Below, one piece after another: positions 35,963-46,485 of a DNA stretch of 64,000 nucleotides. This stretch comes from Dinoroseobacter sp. (GTDB lineage Bacteria; Pseudomonadota; Alphaproteobacteria; Rhodobacterales; Rhodobacteraceae). Each line of letters begins with the position of its first letter. Position 1 is the stretch's first letter. Below the pieces are notes generated by a model that was given only the letters and a program-made list of their open reading frames with translations, was not told where the DNA came from and did no database searches. Position numbers and translations under genes: made by a program. The stretch lies in NCBI GenBank assembly GCA_030066795.1, contig JASJAW010000040.1, forward strand, positions 124,001 to 188,000, written 5' to 3'.

Positions 35963-36575
35963 GTCGCAGCTCCTTTATGTGCAGAATGACGGCCGCAGGG
36001 TCAGTCTGACTAGGCGATTCCGTAACCTCAAACTGCCAGTTTTTTTGAGCGTCGGACAGTTCGGATTTTGCACGTCCGCCCTTTAGGAAAAGGAGAGTTC
36101 CCCCGGCACGACAATGCCTCACCGCATAAGAAAGTAGTTTGTCGAGAGGCGCAAGCGCACGAGCAGAAACAACATCTGCGCTCAATGGTCCCAGAGCTTC
36201 TATTCGCTGTGCCAAGATTTCGACAGGTGTCTCGGTTTCTCTCGCAACGGTACGGAGAAAGGCGGCTTTACGCTGGTCGGACTCAACAAGCATTATGGAC
36301 CTGTCCGTTTTTTCGCTTTGAGCCAGAATTGCCACAACCATACCGGGGAACCCACCTCCACTGCCGAGATCTACCCAGCTTTGCCAATCGTCAGGCGCCA
36401 GATCTCTCAGCTGCATCGAGTCGAGAAAATGTCTGAACCAGGCGTCTGGAAGCGTTGAAGGCGCAACGAGATTGATCTTGGGATTCCATTTACAAAGAAG
36501 GTCAAAGTAGATTTCCAGACGCTCCCGTGTTTCACGTGAAACACCCGAACCCAAATCGGGAACTCGTGACTCCAT
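35955..36575 (-). CDS. rsmG: RsmG, 16S rRNA (guanine-527-N7)-methyltransferase
   Basis: 206 aa. SAM-binding motif VDLGSGGGFPGMVVAILAQSEK near the start of the core (split), after VAPSTLPDAWFRHFLDSMQL. VVSARALAPLDKLLSYA contains the conserved SARA box. Near the N-terminus the sequence GVSRETRERL is encoded by a second perfect parS. Its ATG overlaps the mnmG stop (TAATG) and its stop overlaps parA. Confidence 0.95.
   Translation of the reverse strand: MESRVPDLGSGVSRETRERLEIYFDLLCKWNPKINLVAPSTLPDAWFRHFLDSMQLRDLAPDDWQSWVDLGSGGGFPGMVVAILAQSEKTDRSIMLVESDQRKAAFLRTVARETETPVEILAQRIEALGPLSADVVSARALAPLDKLLSYAVRHCRAGGTLLFLKGGRAKSELSDAQKNWQFEVTESPSQTDPAAVILHIKELRRV
36528..36543. promoter_or_regulatory. 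parS centromere site, inside rsmG near its start
   Basis: TGTTTCACGTGAAACA, second perfect parS, 32 bp inside the rsmG reading frame, again encoding VSRET. Confidence 0.95.
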
Positions 36576-38440
36576 TACCCTGCCGACCGCAACGTCGTTT
36601 TTTTGATAACTGCCAGTAACAATGTCAGTGCAGCCGGTGTCATTCCTTCAATGCGACTCGCTTGAGCAAGCGTTTCGGGCCGCGCACGGTCCAGTTTCGA
36701 CCTTAACTCATTGGACAATCCGGATATCTGACCGTACTCAAACTCTGTTGGGATACGTACGGCTTCATCCTTCGCGAGCGCCGCTGCCTCTTGTTCCTGC
36801 CTTTCAAGGTAATTCGCGTATAGCGCTTCGCGTTCAATCTGCCTGGCGGTCTCAAAATCGATATCCAGTGATGGCCAGAACTGCTGTAGACGGGCATAGC
36901 TGATATCCGGCTGCGCCAGAAGATCATATCCGGTGCGTCGCTTACCGTCCTGCTTGACCTGAATGCCGTGATATGCGGCTTCGTTTGGCGTCAACGAATG
37001 CGACTTCAGAGTTTCTGTACCCAGTCTCAGTTTATCCATCTTCCCTTCAAACACCCGCTGCCGGCTTTCCGAGGCACAGCCCAACCGGATAGCCTCCGGT
37101 GTTAGACGTTGATCTGCATTGTCGGCGCGCAACGAGAGACGGTACTCCGCCCGCGAAGTGAACATACGATACGGCTCCATGACGCCAAGTGTTGTGAGAT
37201 CATCAATCATAACACCGATATAGGAACTACGGCGCGTTGGTGTGTAAGGGTCTTCACCCAGAGCTGATCGAGCCGCATTCAGGCCAGCAACCAAGCCTTG
37301 AGCTGCGGCTTCTTCATATCCTGTAGTCCCGTTGATCTGACCTGCAAGATATAAGCCAGAAACATCTCGCATCTCCAGCGTGCGTGTCAGCGCCCTTGGG
37401 TCAACGTAATCATATTCGATTGCGTAGCCTGGCTGCATGATCTCTGCATGCTCCAAACCAACGATCGTTCGGACATAGTCAAGCTGTACGTCTTCCGGAA
37501 GCGATGTAGAGATCCCGTTTGGATACACTGTGTGATCTTCCAAACCCTCTGGCTCGAGGAAAATCTGATGAGATGTTTTGTCGGCAAAACGGACGATTTT
37601 GTCTTCGATGGACGGGCAGTAACGGGGCCCTACACCTTCAATATGCCCGCCGTACATGGCTGAGGCGGCAAGGTTTTCTCGAATGATTGCATGTGTTTTT
37701 TCATTCGTATGTGTGATCGCGCAGGACACTTGGGGCGCTTCTGGCCCCTTTGACAAAAACGAAAACATCGTCGGCTCGTCATCGCCAGGCTGCGCTTCCA
37801 GTTTTTCCCAGGCTATTGTTCGGCCATCGAGGCGCGGGGGTGTTCCTGTCTTCAGCCGACCCATTGGTAAACCAAAACCGTCCAGACGTTCTGCCAGACG
37901 GGTAGCTGGGGCCTCGCCCATCCGTCCACCTGGGCGGGCTTTGTTCCCAATATGGATGACACCCCGAAGGAAGGTGCCGGTGGTAATGACCACAGCGCCT
38001 GCTTTGACTTCACTCTCGTCCGCCAGACGAACCCCGGTCACAGTTCCACCATCCATCAGGAGGTCACTGACCTCTCCCTCCACGATGGAAAGGTTCTCGG
38101 TATTCTGGGTCAGCCCGAGCATCTTCTTGCGATAGATCGCCCGATCTTGTTGTGCCCGAGGGCCTTGAACCGCCGGCCCTTTTCGCCGGTTGAGCAAGCG
38201 AAACTGGATTCCGGCTGCATCGGCAATACGCCCCATGACGCCATCGAACGCGTCGATTTCGCGTACCAGATGCCCCTTCCCGAGGCCGCCAATCGCCGGG
38301 TTACAGGACATCACGCCGATGCCAGATGTCTTCAACGTGACAAGTGCTGTGCGCACACCCATTCGGGCCGCAGCATGTGCTGCTTCAGTCCCCGCGTGGC
38401 CACCGCCCACGACAACAACATCGAAGTCGCGATGTTTCAC
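36575..38440 (-). CDS. mnmG: MnmG (GidA), tRNA uridine-5-carboxymethylaminomethyl modification enzyme
   Basis: 621 aa from the GTG at 38440 ([17 protein letters not shown]). FAD-binding partner of MnmE that modifies U34 in tRNAs reading split-box codons. Rossmann motif [13 protein letters not shown], then [20 protein letters not shown] and a late [14 protein letters not shown] at 38449 gives MFHVKH... but its AAGGA abuts the codon, while AAGGAG lies 8 bp before 38440. The parS overlapping this start encodes FHVKH in the longer form. Confidence 0.95.
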   Translation of the reverse strand: MKHRDFDVVVVGGGHAGTEAAHAAARMGVRTALVTLKTSGIGVMSCNPAIGGLGKGHLVREIDAFDGVMGRIADAAGIQFRLLNRRKGPAVQGPRAQQDRAIYRKKMLGLTQNTENLSIVEGEVSDLLMDGGTVTGVRLADESEVKAGAVVITTGTFLRGVIHIGNKARPGGRMGEAPATRLAERLDGFGLPMGRLKTGTPPRLDGRTIAWEKLEAQPGDDEPTMFSFLSKGPEAPQVSCAITHTNEKTHAIIRENLAASAMYGGHIEGVGPRYCPSIEDKIVRFADKTSHQIFLEPEGLEDHTVYPNGISTSLPEDVQLDYVRTIVGLEHAEIMQPGYAIEYDYVDPRALTRTLEMRDVSGLYLAGQINGTTGYEEAAAQGLVAGLNAARSALGEDPYTPTRRSSYIGVMIDDLTTLGVMEPYRMFTSRAEYRLSLRADNADQRLTPEAIRLGCASESRQRVFEGKMDKLRLGTETLKSHSLTPNEAAYHGIQVKQDGKRRTGYDLLAQPDISYARLQQFWPSLDIDFETARQIEREALYANYLERQEQEAAALAKDEAVRIPTEFEYGQISGLSNELRSKLDRARPETLAQASRIEGMTPAALTLLLAVIKKTTLRSAG

Positions 38441-38448
38441 GTGAAACA
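38433..38448. promoter_or_regulatory. parS centromere site, at the mnmG start
   Basis: TGTTTCACGTGAAACA, third perfect parS. It sits at the ribosome-binding and start region of mnmG, so ParB binding there could affect mnmG expression (inference). Confidence 0.95.
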
Positions 38449-38452
38449 CTCC

Positions 38453-39742
38453 TTACTTGCCAAGACAGAAGCTGGCGAAAATTTCTCCGAGAAGATGATC
38501 TACATCTACACGACCGATCAAAGAGTCAAGCGCCCTGATCGCGGTTCGGAGCTCATCTGCCAAGATCTCTGTGGGAACTTCTGAATCGAGCTGCTCGAGA
38601 ACCTTGGCAAGGTTAGCGCTCGCCTTTTCCATCGAGACGCGATGACGCAAATGCGTGGCGGTCCCAACCGAAGCAACCCGGTCGGACAAAAGGCGCCCGA
38701 TCTCATCTGTTAAATACTGCAAGCCCTGCCCCGTTACCGTCGAGATCGCTAAACCTTCTCCCGGAGCACTCAAGTCAGATTTGGTGCGCACAACCAGATC
38801 GACCTTTGTTTTTCGAAGTTCTGCGGGCAACTCTCCGGTTTCAGTCAGAACCAAGATCAAGTCAGCTTGATCTGCGCGGCTCAATGCGCGCTCAACGCCA
38901 ATCTGTTCTATCTCGTCTTCAGTTTCTCTTAGCCCAGCCGTGTCCAGAAGTGTGACCGGCACACCTCCAAGATCCATCCGCACTTCGATAACGTCGCGCG
39001 TCGTTCCTGCAATGGATGACGTGATCGCCGCTTCCCGACCAGCCAACGCGTTCAGTAACGATGACTTTCCCGCGTTCGGGGCCCCAAGTATCGCGACTTC
39101 AAAGCCCTCCCGAACCCGTTCAGCAACCAGGGAGCCCTTAATCTCCGAGGCCAGATCCGTCGCCACAGATGTCAGCAGGTCTTTAACTTCTGGAGAAACA
39201 TCCTCAGGAACTTCTTCATCCGCGAAATCGATTGTGGCTTCCAGCAGTGCTGCCGCGCGGATGAGTTTTGCGCGCCAAGCCTCCACCTTGTCTCCGAGCG
39301 CACCAGAGAATACGCGTTGCGCCTGAAGGCGCTGGGCTTCGGTTTCGGCTTCAACCAGATCCGCCAAACCTTCCACTTGCGCCAGGTCGAGGCGGTTATT
39401 CTCCATCGCGCGTCGCGTAAATTCTCCGGGCTCCGCCAGCCGCAACCCGTCAATTGCCGCCAGAGTTCTCAGAACCGCAGACACAACAGCGATCGAGCCA
39501 TGCAGCTGAAGTTCAACGACTTCTTCGCCGGTGAAGCTTCGCCCCTCGGGAAATGTCAGAACAAGCGCTTCGTCAAGCAAGCCCCCGTTTTGGTCTCGCA
39601 AGGATCGCAAGCCCGCCCGATGTGCATCCGGCAGAGGTCCGGCAATCTGGCGGGCCGCCGCAAATGCATGGGGGCCGCTGATCCGAACGACCGCGACCCC
39701 CGCTTTTCCCTTCGCCGTCGCTTGGGCAAAGATCGTGTCCAT
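38453..39742 (-). CDS. mnmE: MnmE (TrmE), tRNA modification GTPase
   Basis: 429 aa. N-terminal tetrahydrofolate-binding domain starts [20 protein letters not shown]. The G domain has [21 protein letters not shown] (split), [10 protein letters not shown] as G3, and a C-terminal FCLGK ending (FC(I/L)GK motif with the conserved Cys). It works as a complex with MnmG. It overlaps nothing and lies 4-12 bp from mnmG and rho ends. Confidence 0.95.
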   Translation of the reverse strand: MDTIFAQATAKGKAGVAVVRISGPHAFAAARQIAGPLPDAHRAGLRSLRDQNGGLLDEALVLTFPEGRSFTGEEVVELQLHGSIAVVSAVLRTLAAIDGLRLAEPGEFTRRAMENNRLDLAQVEGLADLVEAETEAQRLQAQRVFSGALGDKVEAWRAKLIRAAALLEATIDFADEEVPEDVSPEVKDLLTSVATDLASEIKGSLVAERVREGFEVAILGAPNAGKSSLLNALAGREAAITSSIAGTTRDVIEVRMDLGGVPVTLLDTAGLRETEDEIEQIGVERALSRADQADLILVLTETGELPAELRKTKVDLVVRTKSDLSAPGEGLAISTVTGQGLQYLTDEIGRLLSDRVASVGTATHLRHRVSMEKASANLAKVLEQLDSEVPTEILADELRTAIRALDSLIGRVDVDHLLGEIFASFCLGK

Positions 39743-39747
39743 ATCCG

Positions 39748-41019
<1,272 letters not shown>

Positions 41020-41072
41020 TCGGTGCGTCTCCGGGGCGCTGGGTCAGCGCGATGTAATTCAGATGGAAAGTC

Positions 41073-41088
41073 CCCACCGGACGGTGGG
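41073..41088. repeat. Inverted repeat in the rho leader
   Basis: CCCACCG (41073-41079), GA, CGGTGGG (41082-41088), a perfect 7-bp pair. It is downstream of the candidate rho promoter, so it would be in the 5' leader of rho RNA. Rho is autoregulated through its leader in other bacteria, so an attenuation role is possible. No T-run follows on either strand. Confidence 0.5.
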
Positions 41089-41095
41089 TCGGCGT

Positions 41096-41125
41096 TCAAT
41101 AGACGAAATAAGGCGGTAAAGTCAA
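41096..41125 (-). promoter_or_regulatory. Candidate sigma-70 promoter of rho
   Basis: On the - strand TTGACT (41125-41120), 18 bp, TATTGA (41101-41096). The -35 fits well and the -10 is weak. It lies between hemJ and rho, about 77 bp before the rho ATG. Confidence 0.35.
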
Positions 41126-41132
41126 TCAGAGG

Positions 41133-41573
41133 TCAAAACGGCCGTGCGATTACAGAAATCACGATGACAATCATGAGAAGCGTCGGGACTTCATTCATAA
41201 TTCGGTAGCCACGGCCGGACACAGTCGAGGTTCCGTCGAGAAGACCTTTGCGTTCCTTGGCCAACCACATGTGGAACCACGTCATCCCCAGAATTGCCGC
41301 AAGTTTCGTGTAAGGCCAGACTGCCGACCAATCGACAACGCCGGGTGTCAGAGCCAGCCAGACCCCGAAGATCCAGGCAGCAATCATCGACGGGTTCATG
41401 ATCGCTTTCAGAAGGCGACGCTCCATCGTGAAGAACATCTCCTTCGTGGGTCCTTCCACTGCTTCCTGCTCAACGTGGTAAACGTACAAGCGGGGCAAAT
41501 AGAAAAGCCCCGCCATCCACGCTATAACCGAGATGACATGAAGCGATTTGATCCAGAGATACAGGTCGGCCAT
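41133..41573 (-). CDS. hemJ: HemJ, protoporphyrinogen oxidase
   Basis: 146 aa. Small four-helix membrane protein that oxidises protoporphyrinogen IX to protoporphyrin IX, the substrate of both HemH and Mg-chelatase. Conserved LHVISVIAWMAGLFYLPRLYVYH (split) has the family His near residue 12; TKLAAILGMTWFHMWLAKERKG carries the Lys and His of the second half, ending RIMNEVPTLLMIVIVI. Upstream is the candidate origin; the uroporphyrinogen decarboxylase gene hemE often found here in relatives is absent. Confidence 0.93.
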   Translation of the reverse strand: MADLYLWIKSLHVISVIAWMAGLFYLPRLYVYHVEQEAVEGPTKEMFFTMERRLLKAIMNPSMIAAWIFGVWLALTPGVVDWSAVWPYTKLAAILGMTWFHMWLAKERKGLLDGTSTVSGRGYRIMNEVPTLLMIVIVISVIARPF

Positions 41574-41960
41574 GTTTTTTTCCGTCTTCTCTGCTCTCTA
41601 TCAATAATAAAGAAAGAAAAGAAAAGAGATGATGTTGTAGGTGGTGGGGATAAGTAGAATTCTTTGTTTCACTGAATTTATCCACGCGGTCCTGTGTGCA
41701 AACGCTGGTATCAAGTAAAGATCATTTAATACATATAAATCAATATCTTAGTGTGTTCTTACTGTGGAGAACTTGTGTATGAAATGTTGGCGCAAAGGTA
41801 TATTAATCGCGTGTGAAAGTGTTCACACGACTTACCCAGAGAAGATAAATCCACTGGTCGCGGGTGACACTTCGCGTATTGTCCATGTCCAGTGGACCGG
41901 GCTGACCTGTCCCCAGATTCATGCGCAGGGCTTGGTCTGTTTTTTCCACAAGGTTGTCCA
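41574..41960. other. Candidate chromosomal replication origin (oriC)
   Basis: The only gene-free stretch above 300 bp in the window. It is visibly AT-rich (41590-41640 and 41710-41760 hold long A/T tracts). Sequences one base off the DnaA box TTATCCACA occur at 41645-41653 (- strand, TTATCCCCA), 41678-41686 (+, TTATCCACG), 41763-41771 (-, TTCTCCACA) and 41942-41950 (+, TTTTCCACA). Genes diverge outward from it: rho-parAB leftward, maf-dnaQ rightward. In Caulobacter and other alphaproteobacteria the origin lies between the hemJ/hemE side and the maf side. Three parS sites lie 3-6 kb away. Confidence 0.65.
41812..41827. promoter_or_regulatory. CRP/FNR-family-like palindrome in the candidate origin
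   Basis: TGTGA (41812-41816), AAGTGT, TCACA (41823-41827), an exact TGTGA-N6-TCACA, the spacing and sequence of an enterobacterial CRP site. It is 134 bp before the maf start. Whether a CRP-like protein binds it here is not known. Confidence 0.5.
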
Positions 41961-42560
41961 GTGACCTCGAAGATCATCCTCGCCTCTCAGTCCCAGATCC
42001 GCGCCGATCTACTTCGTAACGCCGGGGTCGTAATTGACAGGGTTCCAGCGCGTGTCGACGAAGAAGCGGTGAAAGCGTCACTGGTGGCTGAGAGCGCTAC
42101 GCCGCATGACATTGCGGACACTCTCGCAGAGTTAAAAGCACAGAAGGTTGCGGCAAAACACCCCGATGCGTTTGTTATCGGCTGTGACCAGGTTCTCGAT
42201 CACAAGGGTTTATTGCATTCCAAGCCGGCAACCGAAGACGCAGCGATCGAACAGCTAACTACTCTTTCGGGAAGCACGCATCGTCTTTTATCAGCGGCAG
42301 TCATCTATCATGAAGGGCAGCCGGTCTGGCGCCAAGTCGGAACCGTTCGTCTAACGATGCGCAAACTGACTCCAGGATATATAGAGAGCTATGTCCGGAG
42401 AAACTGGGTCAGCATTCAGACTGCGGTCGGGTCTTACAAACTCGAAGAAGAAGGTTCCCGACTGTTTGCCAAGGTAGATGGCGATTATTTCGTTGTGCTT
42501 GGTCTCCCGTTGCTGGAGATTCTAAGCTATCTGACCCTGAGAGGAGAAATAGAGGGATGA
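41961..42560 (+). CDS. Maf family nucleotide pyrophosphatase
   Basis: 199 aa from GTG at 41961 ([22 protein letters not shown]), with AAGG 7 bp upstream. Maf proteins hydrolyse canonical or modified pyrimidine or thymine/uridine triphosphates and can arrest division. [25 protein letters not shown] and [15 protein letters not shown] match. A longer in-frame start at 41892 would run into the candidate origin and is not supported. It overlaps aroE by 4 bp. Confidence 0.9.
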   Translation: MTSKIILASQSQIRADLLRNAGVVIDRVPARVDEEAVKASLVAESATPHDIADTLAELKAQKVAAKHPDAFVIGCDQVLDHKGLLHSKPATEDAAIEQLTTLSGSTHRLLSAAVIYHEGQPVWRQVGTVRLTMRKLTPGYIESYVRRNWVSIQTAVGSYKLEEEGSRLFAKVDGDYFVVLGLPLLEILSYLTLRGEIEG

Positions 42561-43393
42561 GCGCGGAACGGATACCGTTGGCAGGTGTTATTGGAACACC
42601 GGTGGCGCATTCTTTGTCTCCAAAAGTGCATGAATACTGGTTGGCGGAACATGGACTGCCGGGCCACTACATTCCCATGGATGTTGGCAGCGATGACCTT
42701 GGACGCGCTTTTTCAGCGCTTCCGCGCCTTGGATTCAAGGGGGTTAATGTCACAATTCCGCACAAAGAGCGGGCTTTATCACTAGCTGATAGGGTCTCGG
42801 ACAGAGCGGCGGTGATTGGCGCCGCAAACACAATCACGTTTCAAGCTGATGGGTCAATCCACGCGGATAACACGGATGGTGTAGGTTTTATTGAAAACCT
42901 AAGATCTGGAGCGCCTGATTGGGATCCAGGGCAGGGCCCTGCCATTGTTCTCGGGGCTGGTGGCGCATCTCGCGCGGTTTTGGCCTCATTGCTCGATTCC
43001 GGTGTTCCGGAGATAAGACTTGCCAACCGTACACGGGTTCGTGGAGAAGCTTTGCGCTCGGACTTCGGGCCAAAGGTTACTGTTATTGACTGGCATCGCA
43101 TCGGCGAAGCGTTGGACGGTGGAGCGTTGGTAGTCAACACGACCTCCTTGGGAATGCAAGGAAATGCTCCACTGTCGATTTCGCTTGATCCGTTGCCGAC
43201 ATCCGCCGTTGTCACTGATATTGTATACGCGCCACTTGAAACCCAGCTACTTGCGGATGCGCGCGTGCGTGGGAATGAAACCGTCGATGGCTTGGGCATG
43301 CTTCTACATCAGGCAGTGCCTGGATTTGAGAGATGGTTCGGTGGCAGACCACAAGTCAGCGATGGTCTGCGCAGGGCAGTACTTGGGTCATGA
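42557..43393 (+). CDS. aroE: Shikimate dehydrogenase
   Basis: 278 aa. Reduces 3-dehydroshikimate with NADPH in aromatic amino-acid synthesis. [17 protein letters not shown] (shikimate site), [11 protein letters not shown] with the catalytic Lys, NTDGVGFI, and the NADP loop [15 protein letters not shown]. Overlaps of 4 bp with maf and coaE indicate translational coupling. Confidence 0.94.
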   Translation: MSAERIPLAGVIGTPVAHSLSPKVHEYWLAEHGLPGHYIPMDVGSDDLGRAFSALPRLGFKGVNVTIPHKERALSLADRVSDRAAVIGAANTITFQADGSIHADNTDGVGFIENLRSGAPDWDPGQGPAIVLGAGGASRAVLASLLDSGVPEIRLANRTRVRGEALRSDFGPKVTVIDWHRIGEALDGGALVVNTTSLGMQGNAPLSISLDPLPTSAVVTDIVYAPLETQLLADARVRGNETVDGLGMLLHQAVPGFERWFGGRPQVSDGLRRAVLGS

Positions 43394-43980
43394 TCACCCT
43401 TGGCCTAACCGGTTCAATCGGGATGGGAAAGACAACAACGGCGCAAATGTTTCGAACTCGCGGTGTTCCAGTTTGGGATGCAGATGAAGCGGTGCACCGT
43501 CTCTATAGTGTAAACGGTGACGGAGCGGCAGCGATCGCTAAGCTTTTCCCAGAAGCAGTCGGCCCCATGGGTGTTGAGCGTTCGGTGCTAAAAAAGATCA
43601 TTGGTGAAGATCAGAACGCACTAGGAGCGATTGAGAATGTGATCCATCCGCTCGTTGCGCGAGATAGAGAGGCTTTTCTGAAATTGTATGCAGATGAAGA
43701 CCTTGTGCTTTTTGATATACCGCTTTTATTCGAAACAGGAGCGGACACATGGCTCGATAAAACTATCGTTGTGTCGGCATCCGAAGATATTCAACAGAGC
43801 CGTGTTATGGAGCGACCCGGTATGACCGAGGAGCATTTTAAGGTTCTCCTTTCCAAACAAGTTCCTGACGCAGAAAAACGTAGGCGTGCGGATTTCGTAA
43901 TTGATACGACGGATATGGACACGGCAGAACGAGGTGTGGATCATGTCCTCAGCCAAATAAGAAGGGCAGGCAATGCGTGA
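43390..43980 (+). CDS. coaE: Dephospho-CoA kinase
   Basis: 196 aa. Last step of CoA synthesis. P-loop [16 protein letters not shown] at the N-terminus, then [14 protein letters not shown] and [17 protein letters not shown]. The ATG at 43390 overlaps the aroE stop. The end overlaps dnaQ by 8 bp. The coaE-dnaQ pair downstream of aroE is common in alphaproteobacteria. Confidence 0.94.
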   Translation: MITLGLTGSIGMGKTTTAQMFRTRGVPVWDADEAVHRLYSVNGDGAAAIAKLFPEAVGPMGVERSVLKKIIGEDQNALGAIENVIHPLVARDREAFLKLYADEDLVLFDIPLLFETGADTWLDKTIVVSASEDIQQSRVMERPGMTEEHFKVLLSKQVPDAEKRRRADFVIDTTDMDTAERGVDHVLSQIRRAGNA

Positions 43981-44665
43981 AATCGTATTGGATACAGAGA
44001 CCACCGGTTTTGACCCTGAAGGCGGTGATCGAATTGTCGAAATTGGCGCGGTTGAACTGCATAACCACGTTCCGACCGGCAAGGTTTACCACCAGTACAT
44101 TAATCCGCAAAGATCAATGCCGCAGAGTGCTTTCGAGGTTCACGGCCTTGGCGATGAGTTTCTCGCCGATAAGCCGCTATTTACCGAGATCGCGCAGGCG
44201 TTTCTAGAATTTGTCGGCGATGCGCACCTGGTGATCCATAACGCTGCCTTCGATATGAAGTTTCTGAATGCTGAGTTGTCTTGGGTGAAGAGGCCTCAGA
44301 TTCCTTGGGAGCGTGCGATCGACACCCTAGCCATAGCACGGAAAAAGTTTCCTGGATCTCCGGCTTCTTTGGATGCGCTCTGTCGTCGGTTTAATGTCGA
44401 TAATTCGGCGCGTGAAAAGCACGGAGCGCTTCTCGACAGTGAAATCCTAGCTGAAGTGTATCTGGAATTGATCGGTGGACGACAGCCGGATTTCATGCTG
44501 AGCGCATCTAGTTCTCAAGCGCGATCAGACGGGCAGGCGACGAGTACCCAGACGCGTCAACGAGCACAGACGTTGCCGCCCCGAATCACCGAGGCGGAAG
44601 CCAAAGCTCACAGGGAGTTCGTTGCATCCCTTGGCGATGATGCCTTCTGGCTAAAGCTGGCCTAG
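43973..44665 (+). CDS. dnaQ: DNA polymerase III epsilon subunit (proofreading exonuclease)
   Basis: 230 aa. DEDDh 3'-5' exonuclease. ExoI is [26 protein letters not shown] (split), Exo[17 protein letters not shown], ExoIII with His/Asp in [20 protein letters not shown]-terminal Ser/Gln/Thr-rich segment (about 180-205) fits the linker to the polymerase. It ends overlapping secB by 4 bp on the other strand. Confidence 0.94.
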   Translation: MREIVLDTETTGFDPEGGDRIVEIGAVELHNHVPTGKVYHQYINPQRSMPQSAFEVHGLGDEFLADKPLFTEIAQAFLEFVGDAHLVIHNAAFDMKFLNAELSWVKRPQIPWERAIDTLAIARKKFPGSPASLDALCRRFNVDNSAREKHGALLDSEILAEVYLELIGGRQPDFMLSASSSQARSDGQATSTQTRQRAQTLPPRITEAEAKAHREFVASLGDDAFWLKLA

Positions 44666-45165
44666 GCTTGCGCTGTCCCACCGGCAGGCTGCTGTGCGGC
44701 CGCTCGACGTGCAATTTCCTGACGATAAAGCGCAACAAAATCAATCAGATCAAGGTTAAGTGGCGGAAAGCCTCCATCCCGAGTCACGTCGGATACGATG
44801 CGGCGTAGAAACGGGAATGTCATACGCGGGCATTCAATCAACAGAAACGGATGCAGTTGTTCGTCGGGTACGTTGTCAATCTGAAAAACGCCAGCGTAAT
44901 CAATTTCCAACGCAAAGATAACATCACCGTTCTCTTTGGTTTTGGCAGCGATGTTCAGCTTGGTGGCAACTTCATACTGTTTCTCAGTAGCCCGTTTTTT
45001 CGCGTCGAGGTTCACCTGAACTTGGATGTCCGGCTGTGCGTTGCTTTCCGTGCCTTTCTGAGCGGCGATATTCTCAAAGGACATATCCCGGATGTACTGT
45101 CCAAGAATTTTTAGCTGCGGCATCTGAACTTCAGTGGCAGCGCCGTTCTGCGGTTGATCGGTCAT
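44662..45165 (-). CDS. secB: Protein-export chaperone SecB
   Basis: 167 aa. Tetrameric chaperone that keeps preproteins unfolded for SecA. The core begins [87 protein letters not shown] (split) are family stretches. The 3' end is Gln/Ala-rich ([13 protein letters not shown]). A 74-bp gap separates it from the upstream fxsA. Confidence 0.95.
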   Translation of the reverse strand: MTDQPQNGAATEVQMPQLKILGQYIRDMSFENIAAQKGTESNAQPDIQVQVNLDAKKRATEKQYEVATKLNIAAKTKENGDVIFALEIDYAGVFQIDNVPDEQLHPFLLIECPRMTFPFLRRIVSDVTRDGGFPPLNLDLIDFVALYRQEIARRAAAQQPAGGTAQA

Positions 45166-45239
45166 TTTCGGATCTCTTTACTTCCAACGGTGTGTTGGGA
45201 GCGGTCCTAACAGGAACCGGCTTTCCCCTCAACCGAGAC

Positions 45240-45743
45240 TCATCGACCGTTATTTTCTTCGGTCCAGCGAGACGGACCTTTTCTTGGACGGGGCGGGACT
45301 TCTTCCACTTCTTCGAATTCACCTTCAATTGTGGACCCTTGTGCGCTGCGTTCAGATCCATAGCTGAACTGCTGCACTTCAACACGGGATCTAAAGTATC
45401 TGAAGACCGCGCTGCGCACGCCCGGTACCAAGAGCGCAAATCCGACAGCGTCGGTGAAAAACCCAGGTGTTAGCAGAAGTGCGCCAGAGAACAGGATCAT
45501 CGCGCCATGCGCCAAGGGTTCGGTCGGATCCCCGAGTTCCGAGAAGCTGTTTCGTAAGTTTTCCAGCGCGCCGAGACCCTGCGAGCGGACAAGAGTTGTG
45601 CCCAGAATCGCTGTCAGAACCACGATCAGTAGCGTTGGCCAAAGACCAATAAGGCCCCCGATCTGGATGAAAAGAGCTATTTCGATCAGCGGAACAGCGA
45701 CGAACAAGGCAAAGAGCCACACTTTCCAGTCCTCCTGTGTCAT
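45240..45743 (-). CDS. FxsA family membrane protein
   Basis: 167 aa. The FxsA family is known for relieving phage F exclusion in E. coli; its own function is not known. Hydrophobic helices: VWLFALFVAVPLIEIALFIQIG, LWPTLLIVVLTAILGTTLV, GALLLTPGFFTDAVGFALLV (each given as a run below 23). The C-terminus is charged and acidic (EGEFEEVEEVPPRPRKGPSR). It is divergent from the Tim44-domain gene across 82 bp. Confidence 0.9.
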   Translation of the reverse strand: MTQEDWKVWLFALFVAVPLIEIALFIQIGGLIGLWPTLLIVVLTAILGTTLVRSQGLGALENLRNSFSELGDPTEPLAHGAMILFSGALLLTPGFFTDAVGFALLVPGVRSAVFRYFRSRVEVQQFSYGSERSAQGSTIEGEFEEVEEVPPRPRKGPSRWTEENNGR

Positions 45744-45825
45744 GCCGGTGGTGGACTTGCCACCGGCTCGACCTTACATAAGCAGTCGAGTGGCAAATAC
45801 TACAAACACGGGTGTCGAGGCCGGA

Positions 45826-46485
45826 ATGAACCAACCCATTATTCAACTTCTGGTACTGCTAGCGGTCGCTGTATTCCTGATCCTGCGACTTCGCAATGTC
45901 CTGGGTACCCGAGAAGGTTTTGAGAAGAAGCCAGTTCCGATGTCTGAACGGGACTCCATGCCGCGCCGCGAGTTTGAGGTGATCGAAGGGGGTCCTGACA
46001 AGGACATCACGGATCACGTTGAAGACGGAACGCCTGCAGCCAAAGCGTTAGGCGCGATGAAAATGGCAGAGTCGGGCTTTAATGTCTCCGAATTTCTTGG
46101 CGGTGCCCGCGGAGCCTACGAATGGATCCTGATGGCATTTGAACGCGGAGAGCTGGAAGAAGTTCGCGATTTTGTGTCTCCTGAGGTTTACGAGGCTCTC
46201 GATGGTGTCGTTCAGGCAAGGGCTGCCGAGGGACTGACCGTTGAGGCCGAATTCGTTGGCGTTCGGGAGACCTCGTTGGTTGGGGCCGATTTTGACCGAG
46301 ATACGAAAGAAGGTGAGATCACCGTGCGTTTCGTCGGGGAGCTTGCCTTTGCTGTGCGGAATGCTGCCGGTGACGTGGTCGAGGGCAACCCTGGCGAGAT
46401 CAAACGCCAGCGCGATGTTTGGACCTTCGCGCGCGAATTTGGATCGAACGATCCGAACTGGCGTCTGGTGGCCACTGGCGAGTGA
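45826..46485 (+). CDS. Tim44-domain membrane-anchored protein
   Basis: 219 aa. One N-terminal transmembrane segment (IIQLLVLLAVAVFLILRL), a variable linker, and a Tim44/Tim44-like domain from about residue 85: GGARGAYEWILMAFERGELEE, VSPEVYEALDGVV, FVGVRETSLVGADFDRDTKEG, VWTFAREFGSNDPNWRLVATGE (split). Mitochondrial Tim44 tethers the import motor; the bacterial role, near SecB here, is unknown. The stop overlaps the mltA start. Confidence 0.88.
   Translation: MNQPIIQLLVLLAVAVFLILRLRNVLGTREGFEKKPVPMSERDSMPRREFEVIEGGPDKDITDHVEDGTPAAKALGAMKMAESGFNVSEFLGGARGAYEWILMAFERGELEEVRDFVSPEVYEALDGVVQARAAEGLTVEAEFVGVRETSLVGADFDRDTKEGEITVRFVGELAFAVRNAAGDVVEGNPGEIKRQRDVWTFAREFGSNDPNWRLVATGE

Noticed and set aside
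41725-41739. CtrA box (TTAA-N7-TTAA) in the candidate origin
   Set aside because: The second half reads AAAT, so the match is poor.
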